In this document: positions 9,290-17,183 of the stretch, in pieces | Layout of the letters: each line of letters opens with the position of its first letter | Position numbering within the stretch: the first letter of the stretch is position 1 | Notes under the pieces: model-generated | Told to the model about the DNA's origin: nothing | The model's input: only the letters and a program-made list of their open reading frames with translations | Database searches by the model: none | From: Bacteroidia bacterium | GTDB taxonomy: Bacteria > Bacteroidota > Bacteroidia > Chitinophagales > UBA2359 | Direction: 5' to 3' | Assembly: GCA_030427245.1 (NCBI GenBank) | Contig: JAUHXA010000001.1 | Coordinates: forward strand, 185,077-249,076 | DNA length: 64,000 nucleotides | Program-made: the position numbers and the translations under genes

Positions 9290-10150
9290 ATGAGACAAGG
9301 ATTTGGCGGTTTTCAACTGACTCCTGCGGTCAAAAATCTCTTGATTATAAATGGCTTGATGTATTTCGCAACGATTTCGTTGGCAAATGTGGTGGACTTT
9401 AATCGTCTATTTGCTTTACATCTGTGGTTTGCTTCTGATTTTTACCCGCATCAGTTCATCACCCACATATTTATGCACGGCAGTACAATGCACTTGTTTA
9501 TGAATATGTTTACGCTCTGGATGTTTGGGACTATGCTAGAGCAGGTCTGGGGGACGAAGCGTTTTTTGATTTACTATATGCTGACGGGGATTGGGGCAGC
9601 CTTCATGTATTATGGAGTGGATTACTGGGAAATAAAAAACATGTATATTCCGTTTGACAATGCAATTGCGAATCCTACGATAGAGAATATCCGAGCTTTT
9701 GTTGGCTATTGTGGAGGATTGGACGGAATTCAACGTTATATGGATTTTGAGATGATGGATGCCTATCGTAGTTTTCGAGAAACGTATGGCAATATCATAC
9801 AAAATCCCGATGCAGTCAGTGCTATTTCATTGCAGTCGGCAGGGCTTTTTGCTGCAAAGGTAAAGGCTTCAGTTGCCAATTTACACATCATGTTGGGAGC
9901 TTCTGGTGCTGTTTTCGGTATATTATTGGCGTTTGGGATGCTATTTCCCGATATGAAAATTATGCTTTTGATTCCGCCTATCCCAATGAAAGCCAAATAT
10001 TTGGTCATGTTCTTTGCGGTCTTTGAATTGTATCGAGGAATGGCCAACTCGCCTGACGACAATGTAGCGCACTTTGCCCACTTAGGCGGTATGGTGGTTG
10101 GTTACATCATCCTGCGTTATTGGCGGTCAATGGGAGTAAAAGATAGATGA
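9290..10150 (+). CDS. Rhomboid family intramembrane serine protease
   Basis: A polytopic membrane protein of 286 residues. The catalytic dyad is visible: S205 in LGASGAVFG and H264 in AHFAHLGG (the AHxxGxxxG helix). The N-terminal membrane segments contain HIFMHGSTMHLFMNMFTLWMFG (quoted in part), the conserved first loop. A long insertion (about residues 115-190) lies between the early helices and the catalytic-Ser helix, a feature seen in Bacteroidota rhomboids. I chose the ATG at 9290 over a TTG at 9284. It is probably co-transcribed with mutL and with the second rhomboid 62 bases downstream. The substrate is unknown. Confidence 0.88.
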   Translation: MRQGFGGFQLTPAVKNLLIINGLMYFATISLANVVDFNRLFALHLWFASDFYPHQFITHIFMHGSTMHLFMNMFTLWMFGTMLEQVWGTKRFLIYYMLTGIGAAFMYYGVDYWEIKNMYIPFDNAIANPTIENIRAFVGYCGGLDGIQRYMDFEMMDAYRSFRETYGNIIQNPDAVSAISLQSAGLFAAKVKASVANLHIMLGASGAVFGILLAFGMLFPDMKIMLLIPPIPMKAKYLVMFFAVFELYRGMANSPDDNVAHFAHLGGMVVGYIILRYWRSMGVKDR

Positions 10151-10212
10151 TATAGGCATCCGATACTTTTTATTCAATGCTTTAATTTTTAAAAAATAAA
10201 TTCAATTTTTAT

Positions 10213-11163
10213 ATGTCAACTTATGGCAACAGTTCGATTATTGACGACATCCGACATCAGTTTCGGTACGGCAATGTTGTCAACAAACTTATTTTAATCA
10301 ACATTGCAGTTTTTCTTGCCATACGAATGCTACACTTGGTGATGTATTTGGGTGCAGGTATTTCTTTGGAAGTATTCGAGAATGACTATGTTACTTGGCT
10401 GATGTTCCCATCGAGCTTCAAAGATTTTCTGTGGCAACCATGGACGCTGATCAGTTATATGTTTCTGCACACAAGCTTTATGCACATCCTGATGAACATG
10501 ATTGTCTTGTATATTTTTGGCAAACTGCTGCTGGGCTTTTTAGGAGATAGGCAGGTTTTGCCCATTTACGTTTTAGGAGGCATTGCAGGAGCAGTATTAT
10601 ACATGCTCATTTTCAACATTTCCCCTGCTTTTCAAAACATTTCGAGTTCACACATGCTGGGTGCTTCGGCAGGTGTTATGGCGGTCATGTTGGCGATGTG
10701 TACTATGCAGCCCAATTATCAAATCATGCTTTTTTTCATCGGGGCAGTACAAGTAAAATACATTGCAGCCGTTTTTATATTAATAGACCTACTGAAAATT
10801 TTTCAAGAAAACCCAGGCGGGCATATTGCCCACTTAGGCGGCGCATTGTTCGGATTTATTTACATCAAGCAACTGCAAAAAGGCAATGATTTGGGGAATG
10901 GACTCAATAACTTGATAGATTTTTTGGTGACGGTCTTCAAGCCCGGTCCAAAGAAGCCCAAAGTGGTCTATCGAAACGAGAAAAAACAGGCGGAAACAAG
11001 GGCTGCAAACAATGGTAAGGTGCGCAAACCCAACAAAACAGCTATGGAGCCTCAAATACAGGCGAAAATAGATGCTATCTTGGATAAAATTAGTGAATCG
11101 GGCTACAATAGTTTGACAAAGGAAGAAAAGGATTTTCTCTTCAAAACCAAAGACCATAATTAA
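10213..11163 (+). CDS. Rhomboid family intramembrane serine protease with C-terminal helical tail
   Basis: This second rhomboid has S152 (MLGASAGVMAV) and H207 (GHIAHLGG) as the dyad, and the HTSFMHILMNMIVLYIFG loop (18 residues) in the first half. It lacks the long insertion of its neighbour, so the two are diverged paralogues rather than a recent duplicate. After the last helix comes a basic linker and a C-terminal helical motif (IDAILDKISESGYNSLTKEE) that Bacteroidota rhomboids often carry (DUF6576-like). The tandem arrangement suggests co-expression. The substrate is unknown. Confidence 0.88.
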   Translation: MSTYGNSSIIDDIRHQFRYGNVVNKLILINIAVFLAIRMLHLVMYLGAGISLEVFENDYVTWLMFPSSFKDFLWQPWTLISYMFLHTSFMHILMNMIVLYIFGKLLLGFLGDRQVLPIYVLGGIAGAVLYMLIFNISPAFQNISSSHMLGASAGVMAVMLAMCTMQPNYQIMLFFIGAVQVKYIAAVFILIDLLKIFQENPGGHIAHLGGALFGFIYIKQLQKGNDLGNGLNNLIDFLVTVFKPGPKKPKVVYRNEKKQAETRAANNGKVRKPNKTAMEPQIQAKIDAILDKISESGYNSLTKEEKDFLFKTKDHN

Positions 11164-11168
11164 GAATA

Positions 11169-11272
11169 CGGAAGTAAGAAGAGAGAAGCAAGACTTCAAT
11201 GCATTGTTTGAGAGGTAAGATTAAAACATGATAAAAAAAATCCCATTTCTTGCGTCTCACCTCTTCCTTCTA
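11169..11272. repeat. GA-rich/CT-rich intergenic inverted element, copy 2
   Basis: GGAAGTAAGAAGAGAGAAGC (from 11170) is approximately inverse to TTGCGTCTCACCTCTTCCTT (from 11250). It fills most of the gap between the second rhomboid and the EEP-fold gene. Confidence 0.4.
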
Positions 11273-11304
11273 AAGTTCAAATTGCTCATTTTCATTGAAG
11301 CCAG

Positions 11305-12486
11305 ATGGAAAAACCCAAAAAACTATCTTTCCTAAGCAATATTGTTTTCAAACTCAACATGGTTGCCGCACTTGCCTTGTTGCTTACCTATCCTGTGCCT
11401 TTTATCAACCCTTCTACCTTTTGGCTAGCTGCGCTTTGGGGTCTGACCTATCCTTTTTTACTGTTTATCAATATCGGCTTTTTGTTGTATTGGCTACTCA
11501 AAAGACATTGGCAAGTATTTTTATCGTTGATTGTCATTCTATTAGGTTGGAATTTGTTGACCAAAACGATTGCTTTTCATTTGGTAGAGCACAAGAGCGA
11601 AATCACGACTATGACAAAAGATGATGTGGATGAAAATCTCGAAAAAGATGCTACGGATGTAAAAATCATGACCTACAATGTCCAAAATTTTGACCTCTAC
11701 AATTGGACCGAAAACGTGGAGTCTCGCAATAAAATGATTGAACTTATCCAAAGCGAAAAACCCGATATCATCAATTTTCAAGAGTTTTATACAGACGATA
11801 ACGACGACAGCCAGTTTCACAATGTCAAGTTGCTTGTCAATGAATTGGGTTACAAACACTATTCTTTCGAGAAAACACTGACCTTGCGAACGACTAATCA
11901 TTGGGGTTTGGCGACGTTCTCCAAATTTCCGATTGTTGACAAAGGCAGAATCACCTTTCCCGAAACACAAAACAATATCGTTGCCTATTCAGACATCAAT
12001 ATCAAAGGGGATACGGTTCGTCTCTTCAACCTTCACCTTCAATCCATACACCTAGGACGACAAGATTTGAAGTATTTAAAGCAGTTGGGTTTGGGCGAAA
12101 ACGATGGCAAAAAAGACGAGAAAACCGAACATTGGAAATCGTTTAGTTCAATTGTTAGCAAACTAAAGGCGGCCTATGTCAAACGTGGCAATCAAGCCCG
12201 AACTTTGGACAGTCACATTGAAGATTCTCCCTATCGAGTCATTGTCTGTGGCGACTTCAATGACACTCCGACCTCCTACACCTACGAAACCATCTCCTGT
12301 AAACTCCAAGATGCCTTCCTTAAAACAGGTTTAGGCTTAGGTGGTACTTATGCTGGTCCTCTCCCCTCTTTTCGTATTGATTATGTACTGCTTGACCCTT
12401 CTTTTGAAGCAAGGGCGACAGAAGTGATTCGCAAGAAATATTCCGACCATTATCCAATGACTTGTGAGTTTAGAATTTGGAAATAA
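11305..12486 (+). CDS. Membrane-anchored endonuclease/exonuclease/phosphatase (EEP) family protein
   Basis: The N-terminal 85 residues form about three hydrophobic segments; a charged linker follows, then an EEP-fold domain (about 120-393). Motifs in order are MTYNVQNFD (Asn of the metal site), NFQEF (catalytic Glu), NLHLQSIHL, VIVCGDFNDTP (Asp and Asn), RIDYVLLDP and SDHYPMTCEF (the Asp-His pair). This fold includes nucleases, phosphodiesterases and sphingomyelinases; the substrate cannot be read from sequence. The membrane anchor probably places the domain outside the cytoplasm. It is a complete gene with a bidirectional terminator after it. Confidence 0.88.
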   Translation: MEKPKKLSFLSNIVFKLNMVAALALLLTYPVPFINPSTFWLAALWGLTYPFLLFINIGFLLYWLLKRHWQVFLSLIVILLGWNLLTKTIAFHLVEHKSEITTMTKDDVDENLEKDATDVKIMTYNVQNFDLYNWTENVESRNKMIELIQSEKPDIINFQEFYTDDNDDSQFHNVKLLVNELGYKHYSFEKTLTLRTTNHWGLATFSKFPIVDKGRITFPETQNNIVAYSDINIKGDTVRLFNLHLQSIHLGRQDLKYLKQLGLGENDGKKDEKTEHWKSFSSIVSKLKAAYVKRGNQARTLDSHIEDSPYRVIVCGDFNDTPTSYTYETISCKLQDAFLKTGLGLGGTYAGPLPSFRIDYVLLDPSFEARATEVIRKKYSDHYPMTCEFRIWK

Positions 12487-12570
12487 AAACAGCTCAATAA
12501 TTCTGAACCGAGGCTTCAATAGTCTCAAACCACAGATTTTATCAATGAACTAAAATAAACTCCAATAAAA

Positions 12571-12601
12571 AAGGCTTCCAAACAAACTGCTCGGAAGCCT
12601 T
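12571..12601. terminator. Bidirectional terminator between convergent genes
   Basis: AAGGCTTCC (12571-12579) pairs with GGAAGCCTT (12593-12601), preceded by an A run, which serves as a T run on the - strand. It lies between the convergent EEP-fold gene and the secreted repeat protein. Confidence 0.75.
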
Positions 12602-12635
12602 ATAAAACTTAAATATACATCAACTAACAATCATA

Positions 12636-13775
12636 TTATTTTATCAAGTATTGAAGAGAAGGATTCGGACGACCTACAAAACAAGATTGAGTGAAACCGT
12701 ATTTTTTGATGATTTGGAAAGCCTGTTTTGCTTCTGTGTAATTCGTTCCAAAATCAAACATCCAATGGCTTCCGTCCACAATTTTCCAACTATTGTTCAC
12801 TTTCTTCAAAGAAATTGTATTGGGATTGAAACTGATACAATCATCACCACTTACATTTCCAGATGGCGCTTTACCGTTTACGAGAAGGTAAGTGAAAGAA
12901 GGATTCGGGCGACCCACAAAGCAAGATTGATTGATACCATAGTGTTGGATGAGCTTCATAGCTTGATAAGCCTCTGTTTTGCTTGGGAAAGCCTTCAAAG
13001 AATGACTACCATCAACCAAAAGATATTGACTACCAGAAGGTTTGATGCTTAGGTTTTTAGGGTTGAAGCTTACACAATCTTCTTTGAGAGTAGGTCGAGG
13101 GGCAGCTTTCTTTTCCATAAAGATGTTACCAGTTTGCATTCCATTGCAGGTCACGACAAAAAATCCTCTGCCGGTTGTATAGGTTTCATAACTTCGGTGA
13201 GTCGCTGTCACTTTGTAGCGTCCTTGCGGCAATTCAATTTTGTAAGTACCTGCATTGGTAGAAGTAATGGTTTGGGATAAACTGCCATCTTCGCTTGTAA
13301 ATTTGATAACTGCCCCTGCAATTTTGCTGCCTTGAAGACCACCTTCTGCAACGATTCCTTGAAATCCTCCACAAGTTTGTCGGACAAAATATTCGCTGTG
13401 TTTTTGGGCGGCTCTTCCGTCTGTGTAAGTTGTAGCAGTTTGTAGATACAATTTGCCAGAGTTCTGTTCGTAAAATCTCAAAGTTCTTTTCGCAAATCCT
13501 TGATCGTATTGTGCGACATATTCTCTTCCTATTCTGGTATTACCTCGATAAGTAAGCGCAGTTCTACCCCAATCACAGTCGGTCGGGCTACAAGAACCAA
13601 ATACTTGAACAGTATTGTTACCTGTAATGACAACTTTGGTAATGTGACGACTGTTAGAGTCTTCGTTTTCCCAAGTTCCATTGATGCCAGCTTGAGCATT
13701 GAAGGTAAAGGAAAATAGGCTTAATGTAATAAGAGTGATGATTGCTTTTGCTGTTGAAATTAAGGAAGTTCTCAT
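12636..13775 (-). CDS. Secreted multidomain protein with two C-terminal repeats
   Basis: A signal peptide (1-29, FNAQA cleavage) is followed by a lipocalin-like or small beta domain (GTWENED to SEYFVRQ, 32-133), a carboxypeptidase-regulatory-like fold (136-222, with GTYKIELPQGRYKVTATH) and two copies of a roughly 67-residue repeat (232-298 and 311-378). Each repeat starts with DC(V/I)SFNP, has VDGSH in the middle and ends with QSCFVGRPNPS followed by YL. The paired cysteines in each repeat suggest one disulfide per unit. No catalytic site is seen. The phrase SEYFVRQ recurs as GSYFVRQ in the neighbouring gene, so the two proteins are probably related and co-regulated. Function is unknown. Confidence 0.75.
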   Translation of the reverse strand: MRTSLISTAKAIITLITLSLFSFTFNAQAGINGTWENEDSNSRHITKVVITGNNTVQVFGSCSPTDCDWGRTALTYRGNTRIGREYVAQYDQGFAKRTLRFYEQNSGKLYLQTATTYTDGRAAQKHSEYFVRQTCGGFQGIVAEGGLQGSKIAGAVIKFTSEDGSLSQTITSTNAGTYKIELPQGRYKVTATHRSYETYTTGRGFFVVTCNGMQTGNIFMEKKAAPRPTLKEDCVSFNPKNLSIKPSGSQYLLVDGSHSLKAFPSKTEAYQAMKLIQHYGINQSCFVGRPNPSFTYLLVNGKAPSGNVSGDDCISFNPNTISLKKVNNSWKIVDGSHWMFDFGTNYTEAKQAFQIIKKYGFTQSCFVGRPNPSLQYLIK

Positions 13776-13819
13776 GATTATTATTTTTTTAAAGGTTTGA
13801 GGTTTAATGTTTTTTTATT

Positions 13820-13909
13820 GAGGAAGTGAGATGTGGGAAGTCAGACCGTTGTACTGTGAGATTTGAGATTGTTTTGCATCTTGCCTCTCGCTTCCCTCTT
13901 CTCGCTTCA
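13820..13909. repeat. GA-rich/CT-rich intergenic inverted element, copy 3
   Basis: GAGGAAGTGAGATGTGGGAA (from 13820) faces TTGCCTCTCGCTTCCCTCTT (from 13881). It lies between the two secreted-protein genes. Confidence 0.4.
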
Positions 13910-13915
13910 AAAAAT

Positions 13916-14821
13916 TTATCTGTTTTTGATTTTAAAGTTGTTGTTGGTTCGTGTTTTAATGTCTTTATTGATTTTTGAAGAGCCTGTAGAAGGAATCGTA
14001 AATTTTGGATTCTCCACTACTTCAAAAACAGGTACATCATCTGCTTGACGTACAAAGTAGCTACCATATTGTTTGCCATTCCAAACGGTGTACCCACTCA
14101 TATAATTGATATTCCAAGTGTGTAAGTACAATCCTCCAATCGTTTTTGTATGACGACCATCAGCACTGCGCAAGGTCACACTTCTCATTGCGTGAGGGCG
14201 TGCATCATCAACTGAGAGTCCATTGGTTTGAGCGGTAAAGGTTACATTTCTATCTAAGTCCACCAGCGTATAAGCTACCTTACCAGCAGGCGTTCTTTCG
14301 ATTTTTAGTTTTGCATTTCGTCCATCAATATGTCCTTTGTAGTTGCCATAAAACTGAGTAACGTTCTGAAATCTAACAACTCTTGGAGAGTCTGGAGCAA
14401 CCAATTTATTGGCATTCCCTTTGGCGAAAACAGAACCGTAGTTATCATCAGTAAATGCAGTCATATAGTTGGTATTCCAAGTATGCAGCATCATTTTTGC
14501 AAATTTCTTTTGGGTTCTTTTATCAGCAGTTTGAAGCGTTACATTGTTGAGGATGTGGTCACCGCCTTGTGACAAACGAGGCTCTACGGCATATCCTGTC
14601 ATAACTACATTTCTATCCAAATCGGTCAAAGTCACTGTCCATTCTGCGAAAGCCTGATTGTATGCCAAGTATTCAAATTTGAGTTTAGCATTGCGTCCAT
14701 CTAATTTACCATAGTATGTGCCTCCAAATTGGCTGACACTTGTGAAGTTTTGTGCGTGAGCTGCAAAAGTGAAAAGGAAAGTAAAAAGGATTGTTGTGAT
14801 GATGTTACTGAAAGTTCTCAT
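13916..14821 (-). CDS. Secreted protein made of two tandem beta-rich domains
   Basis: A signal peptide (1-23, AAHAQ) precedes two homologous domains of about 108 residues (26-134 and 151-259). Shared motifs are DGRNAKLK(F/I)E, L(T/V)DLDRNV, (N/R)(N/S)VTL(Q/R)(T/S)AD, LHTWN(T/I)NYM and a closing YGS(V/Y)F. The pattern suggests a small beta-barrel or lipocalin-like fold. The last 40 residues are a basic, Lys/Asn-rich tail. It lies upstream of the multidomain secreted gene in the same orientation, 140 bases apart with a repeat between. No known family is recognised. Confidence 0.72.
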   Translation of the reverse strand: MRTFSNIITTILFTFLFTFAAHAQNFTSVSQFGGTYYGKLDGRNAKLKFEYLAYNQAFAEWTVTLTDLDRNVVMTGYAVEPRLSQGGDHILNNVTLQTADKRTQKKFAKMMLHTWNTNYMTAFTDDNYGSVFAKGNANKLVAPDSPRVVRFQNVTQFYGNYKGHIDGRNAKLKIERTPAGKVAYTLVDLDRNVTFTAQTNGLSVDDARPHAMRSVTLRSADGRHTKTIGGLYLHTWNINYMSGYTVWNGKQYGSYFVRQADDVPVFEVVENPKFTIPSTGSSKINKDIKTRTNNNFKIKNR

Positions 14822-15342
14822 TTTGATTGTTTTGAGATTGTTAATGTTTTTAAATTTCTTGTAATCACTATTGATGTTGTTTCCGTTTGATTACACCACA
14901 AAGATAAGGGTAGGTGAAGGGTCTTGAAAGCCACATTTTTGTTAAAAATAGGAGTCTGGAATAATAAATTGGCAATTATCAATTGATAATAAAGCAATTG
15001 AATTATTTTTTAAATAATTTAAGGCCTTTTTACAGTTAAGGAAAGACAACTCATTATGAAACTGTTGAAAAAATAATCCTTCTTGGGTTGGAGTAGGGTG
15101 TATTTAGAGAATTTGAAGGAAAGGGTAAACAACAAGCCTCTTCCTCCCTGCAATTGGACTTGGGCTGTGCCGAAAACGGATGATAATAAGAGGAGAAGAG
15201 GTGGAAAATGTTGCCTCCTTTTTACGCTTTGCCACACAGGAGGTTTCCGATTGAAGTACACTCAACCACACAATGTTATTCAAATCTCATGGAATATTCA
15301 AGTGGATACCCTATTTTTGAAGCTCATTTTAATATTTAAGTT
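14822..15342. other. 521-base intergenic region without a convincing gene
   Basis: This divergent gap holds promoters for the secreted proteins (-) and phosphofructokinase (+). It contains a perfect AT palindrome AATTATTT-tt-AAATAATT (15001-15018). Two overlapping small frames on opposite strands (15083-15346 and 15019-15261) have no domain and low-complexity Leu/Phe/Lys content; I do not accept either. Confidence 0.5.
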
Positions 15343-16785
15343 ATGAGTGTTCATAGAGAAGACATACATATAGACGGGAAGCCCTTAGTCATTGAAAAAC
15401 ACATATTGATGACTTATGCAGAGCGAAAGGAAGCTTTCCCATCGGTTGTTCAAAAACTCGAAAAACCTGAAGGGGATGACTATTATCCAAATCCCCGAAA
15501 AGAAAAAGCCATTGGTTTTTATCGAGATGACAACTCAAAGATATTGGCTACGGCTGATTTCACCATTTTAAGTAAATTTCAAGAGGCAGAGTTGCCAGTG
15601 CCTGTTTTTTTGGAAGCAGGCCCTCGGGCAAAACTGTATCATTCGCCTTCTGAAATCAATGTAGCTATTGTAACTACAGGAGGATTAGCTCCTGGTATCA
15701 ATGCAGTTGTTCATGCCATCGTAAAACGACACTGCAACACTTATGGAATGAGTATGCAGGGCAATATTTGGGGCATTAGAGACGGCTTCAAGGGTTTATT
15801 GGACATTCCTGGAAATAAGGTTGTGCTGAATGACAACATAACAGGGGAATGGCTCAATGAAGGAGGCTCTCAATTGGGAAATGTGCGCTATGCACATAAG
15901 CCCGGTTTAGAAGACTTGGTTCAGAAAATTAGCGATAATTTGGACAGTAATCGAATCCGCATCTTGTATGTCATTGGTGGAGATGGCTCACAAGAGGTCG
16001 CCCATGCACTAGCCGAATACAATGAAAGAGTCAGCGTGATTGGCGTACCGAAAACAATGGACAACGATGTACTGTGGGCCAATCCTTCGTTTGGCTTCAA
16101 TACCGCAGTGGGCAAAGCCAGTCACATCATTGATGACCTACACACCGAAGCCAAATCTACTCGTAGAATTGGTATTATTCAGTTTTTTGGAGCAGAATCG
16201 GGTTTTGTGGCGGCCTTTGCTTCCTTAGCAAACGGACAGGTCAATACGGCTTTGATACCAGAAGCTTTTGCGCCTTTGAGTAAAAAAGCCTTGCAGAGAT
16301 ATTGGGACGATTTGATTGAGGATCTTCGCTTCAAAGTAACCGACCGTTCGCCAGAAGACCATGCATTGATTGTTGTAGCAGAAGGTGTAGCAAAGATACT
16401 GGAGGCAAAAGGGTTTAAAATTTTAGGAGAAAAGGTAAGCCATGAAAAGGGCAATTTTATTGATTTGTTTCAGAAAGAAATCAGTGAAAAGGTCAAAAAT
16501 TCTAAGAGTGAAAAAATGAGTGTATTTACCAATGAACCTCGCCACAATATTCGTTCTGTTCCACCGGATGCTTTTGATCAAATTCATTGTGAATTGTTGG
16601 GTTCTATGGCTGTAGATGCTGCTTTGGCGGGTTTTACAGATTGTATGCCCTCCAAATGGTTGGATCAATATGTGCTCGTTCCTTTAGAGTTGGTAATCGG
16701 TCGCCAAAAGGGCATTGACGTGAAAGGGCTTTTGTGGAAAACACTGGTGAACAGTATTGCACAGCCGCATCCAATCGGAGAATGA
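15343..16785 (+). CDS. 6-phosphofructokinase (phosphoryl donor ambiguous)
   Basis: The enzyme phosphorylates fructose 6-phosphate at C1 in glycolysis. Family motifs are TTGGLAPGINAVVHA, GGDGSQEVA (212-220), GVPKTMDND (234-242, with D240/D242 at the catalytic site) and GFNTAVGKAS. The donor-determining positions are Gly215 (E. coli Gly104) and Lys237 (E. coli Gly124). PPi-dependent enzymes usually have Asp plus Lys, and classical ATP enzymes Gly plus Gly. The Gly/Lys combination occurs in ATP-dependent enzymes of the long PPi-like group such as trypanosomatid PFK, so ATP use is favoured but not proven. An N-terminal extension of about 100 residues is part of that long group. Confidence 0.9.
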   Translation: MSVHREDIHIDGKPLVIEKHILMTYAERKEAFPSVVQKLEKPEGDDYYPNPRKEKAIGFYRDDNSKILATADFTILSKFQEAELPVPVFLEAGPRAKLYHSPSEINVAIVTTGGLAPGINAVVHAIVKRHCNTYGMSMQGNIWGIRDGFKGLLDIPGNKVVLNDNITGEWLNEGGSQLGNVRYAHKPGLEDLVQKISDNLDSNRIRILYVIGGDGSQEVAHALAEYNERVSVIGVPKTMDNDVLWANPSFGFNTAVGKASHIIDDLHTEAKSTRRIGIIQFFGAESGFVAAFASLANGQVNTALIPEAFAPLSKKALQRYWDDLIEDLRFKVTDRSPEDHALIVVAEGVAKILEAKGFKILGEKVSHEKGNFIDLFQKEISEKVKNSKSEKMSVFTNEPRHNIRSVPPDAFDQIHCELLGSMAVDAALAGFTDCMPSKWLDQYVLVPLELVIGRQKGIDVKGLLWKTLVNSIAQPHPIGE

Positions 16786-16856
16786 CCGCTCAACTTCAAG
16801 TCTAAAATCTAACTTCAACACCTATTTTGCCTTTTATCGAAAGGTAAAAATGGATA

Positions 16857-16938
16857 AAACCTTATAGGCTTACATCTTGAAAGTTTATAGAGTTTTGTTG
16901 ATAAGGCGAATTTACGTAAAGAAAAACCTATAAGGTTT
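16857..16938. repeat. 12-bp inverted repeat in the pfk/TonB-receptor gap
   Basis: AAACCTTATAGG (16857-16868) is the exact inverse of CCTATAAGGTTT (16927-16938), 58 bases apart. Each arm is itself nearly palindromic. No T run follows, so it is not a plain terminator; it resembles short intergenic palindromes common in Bacteroidota. The rest of the 380-base gap (16786-17165) shows no gene. Confidence 0.55.
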
Positions 16939-17183
16939 AGATTCTGAATCATAAAGCGTTTTGCCCTCTACTGAGCCCCAAAATACAGATGGGTTTCTTA
17001 ACTCTATCTGTGCATTAACTTTACAATAACATAATAAAGGCATAACTTTCGTATCACAACTTTTAGGTTATTTTGCATGTCTTAAAGAGTGAATAGTTCT
17101 AAACAAACAAATTATTCACGACCAAAACAATCGCTTAAATGTCGATTATTTTTAAGCATTTATTTATGCAAAATAAACAAAAC

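Noticed and set aside
15019..15346. Opposed small frames in the gap before phosphofructokinase
   Set aside because: No domain, no plausible start context, and biased Leu/Phe/Lys content; treated as non-coding.
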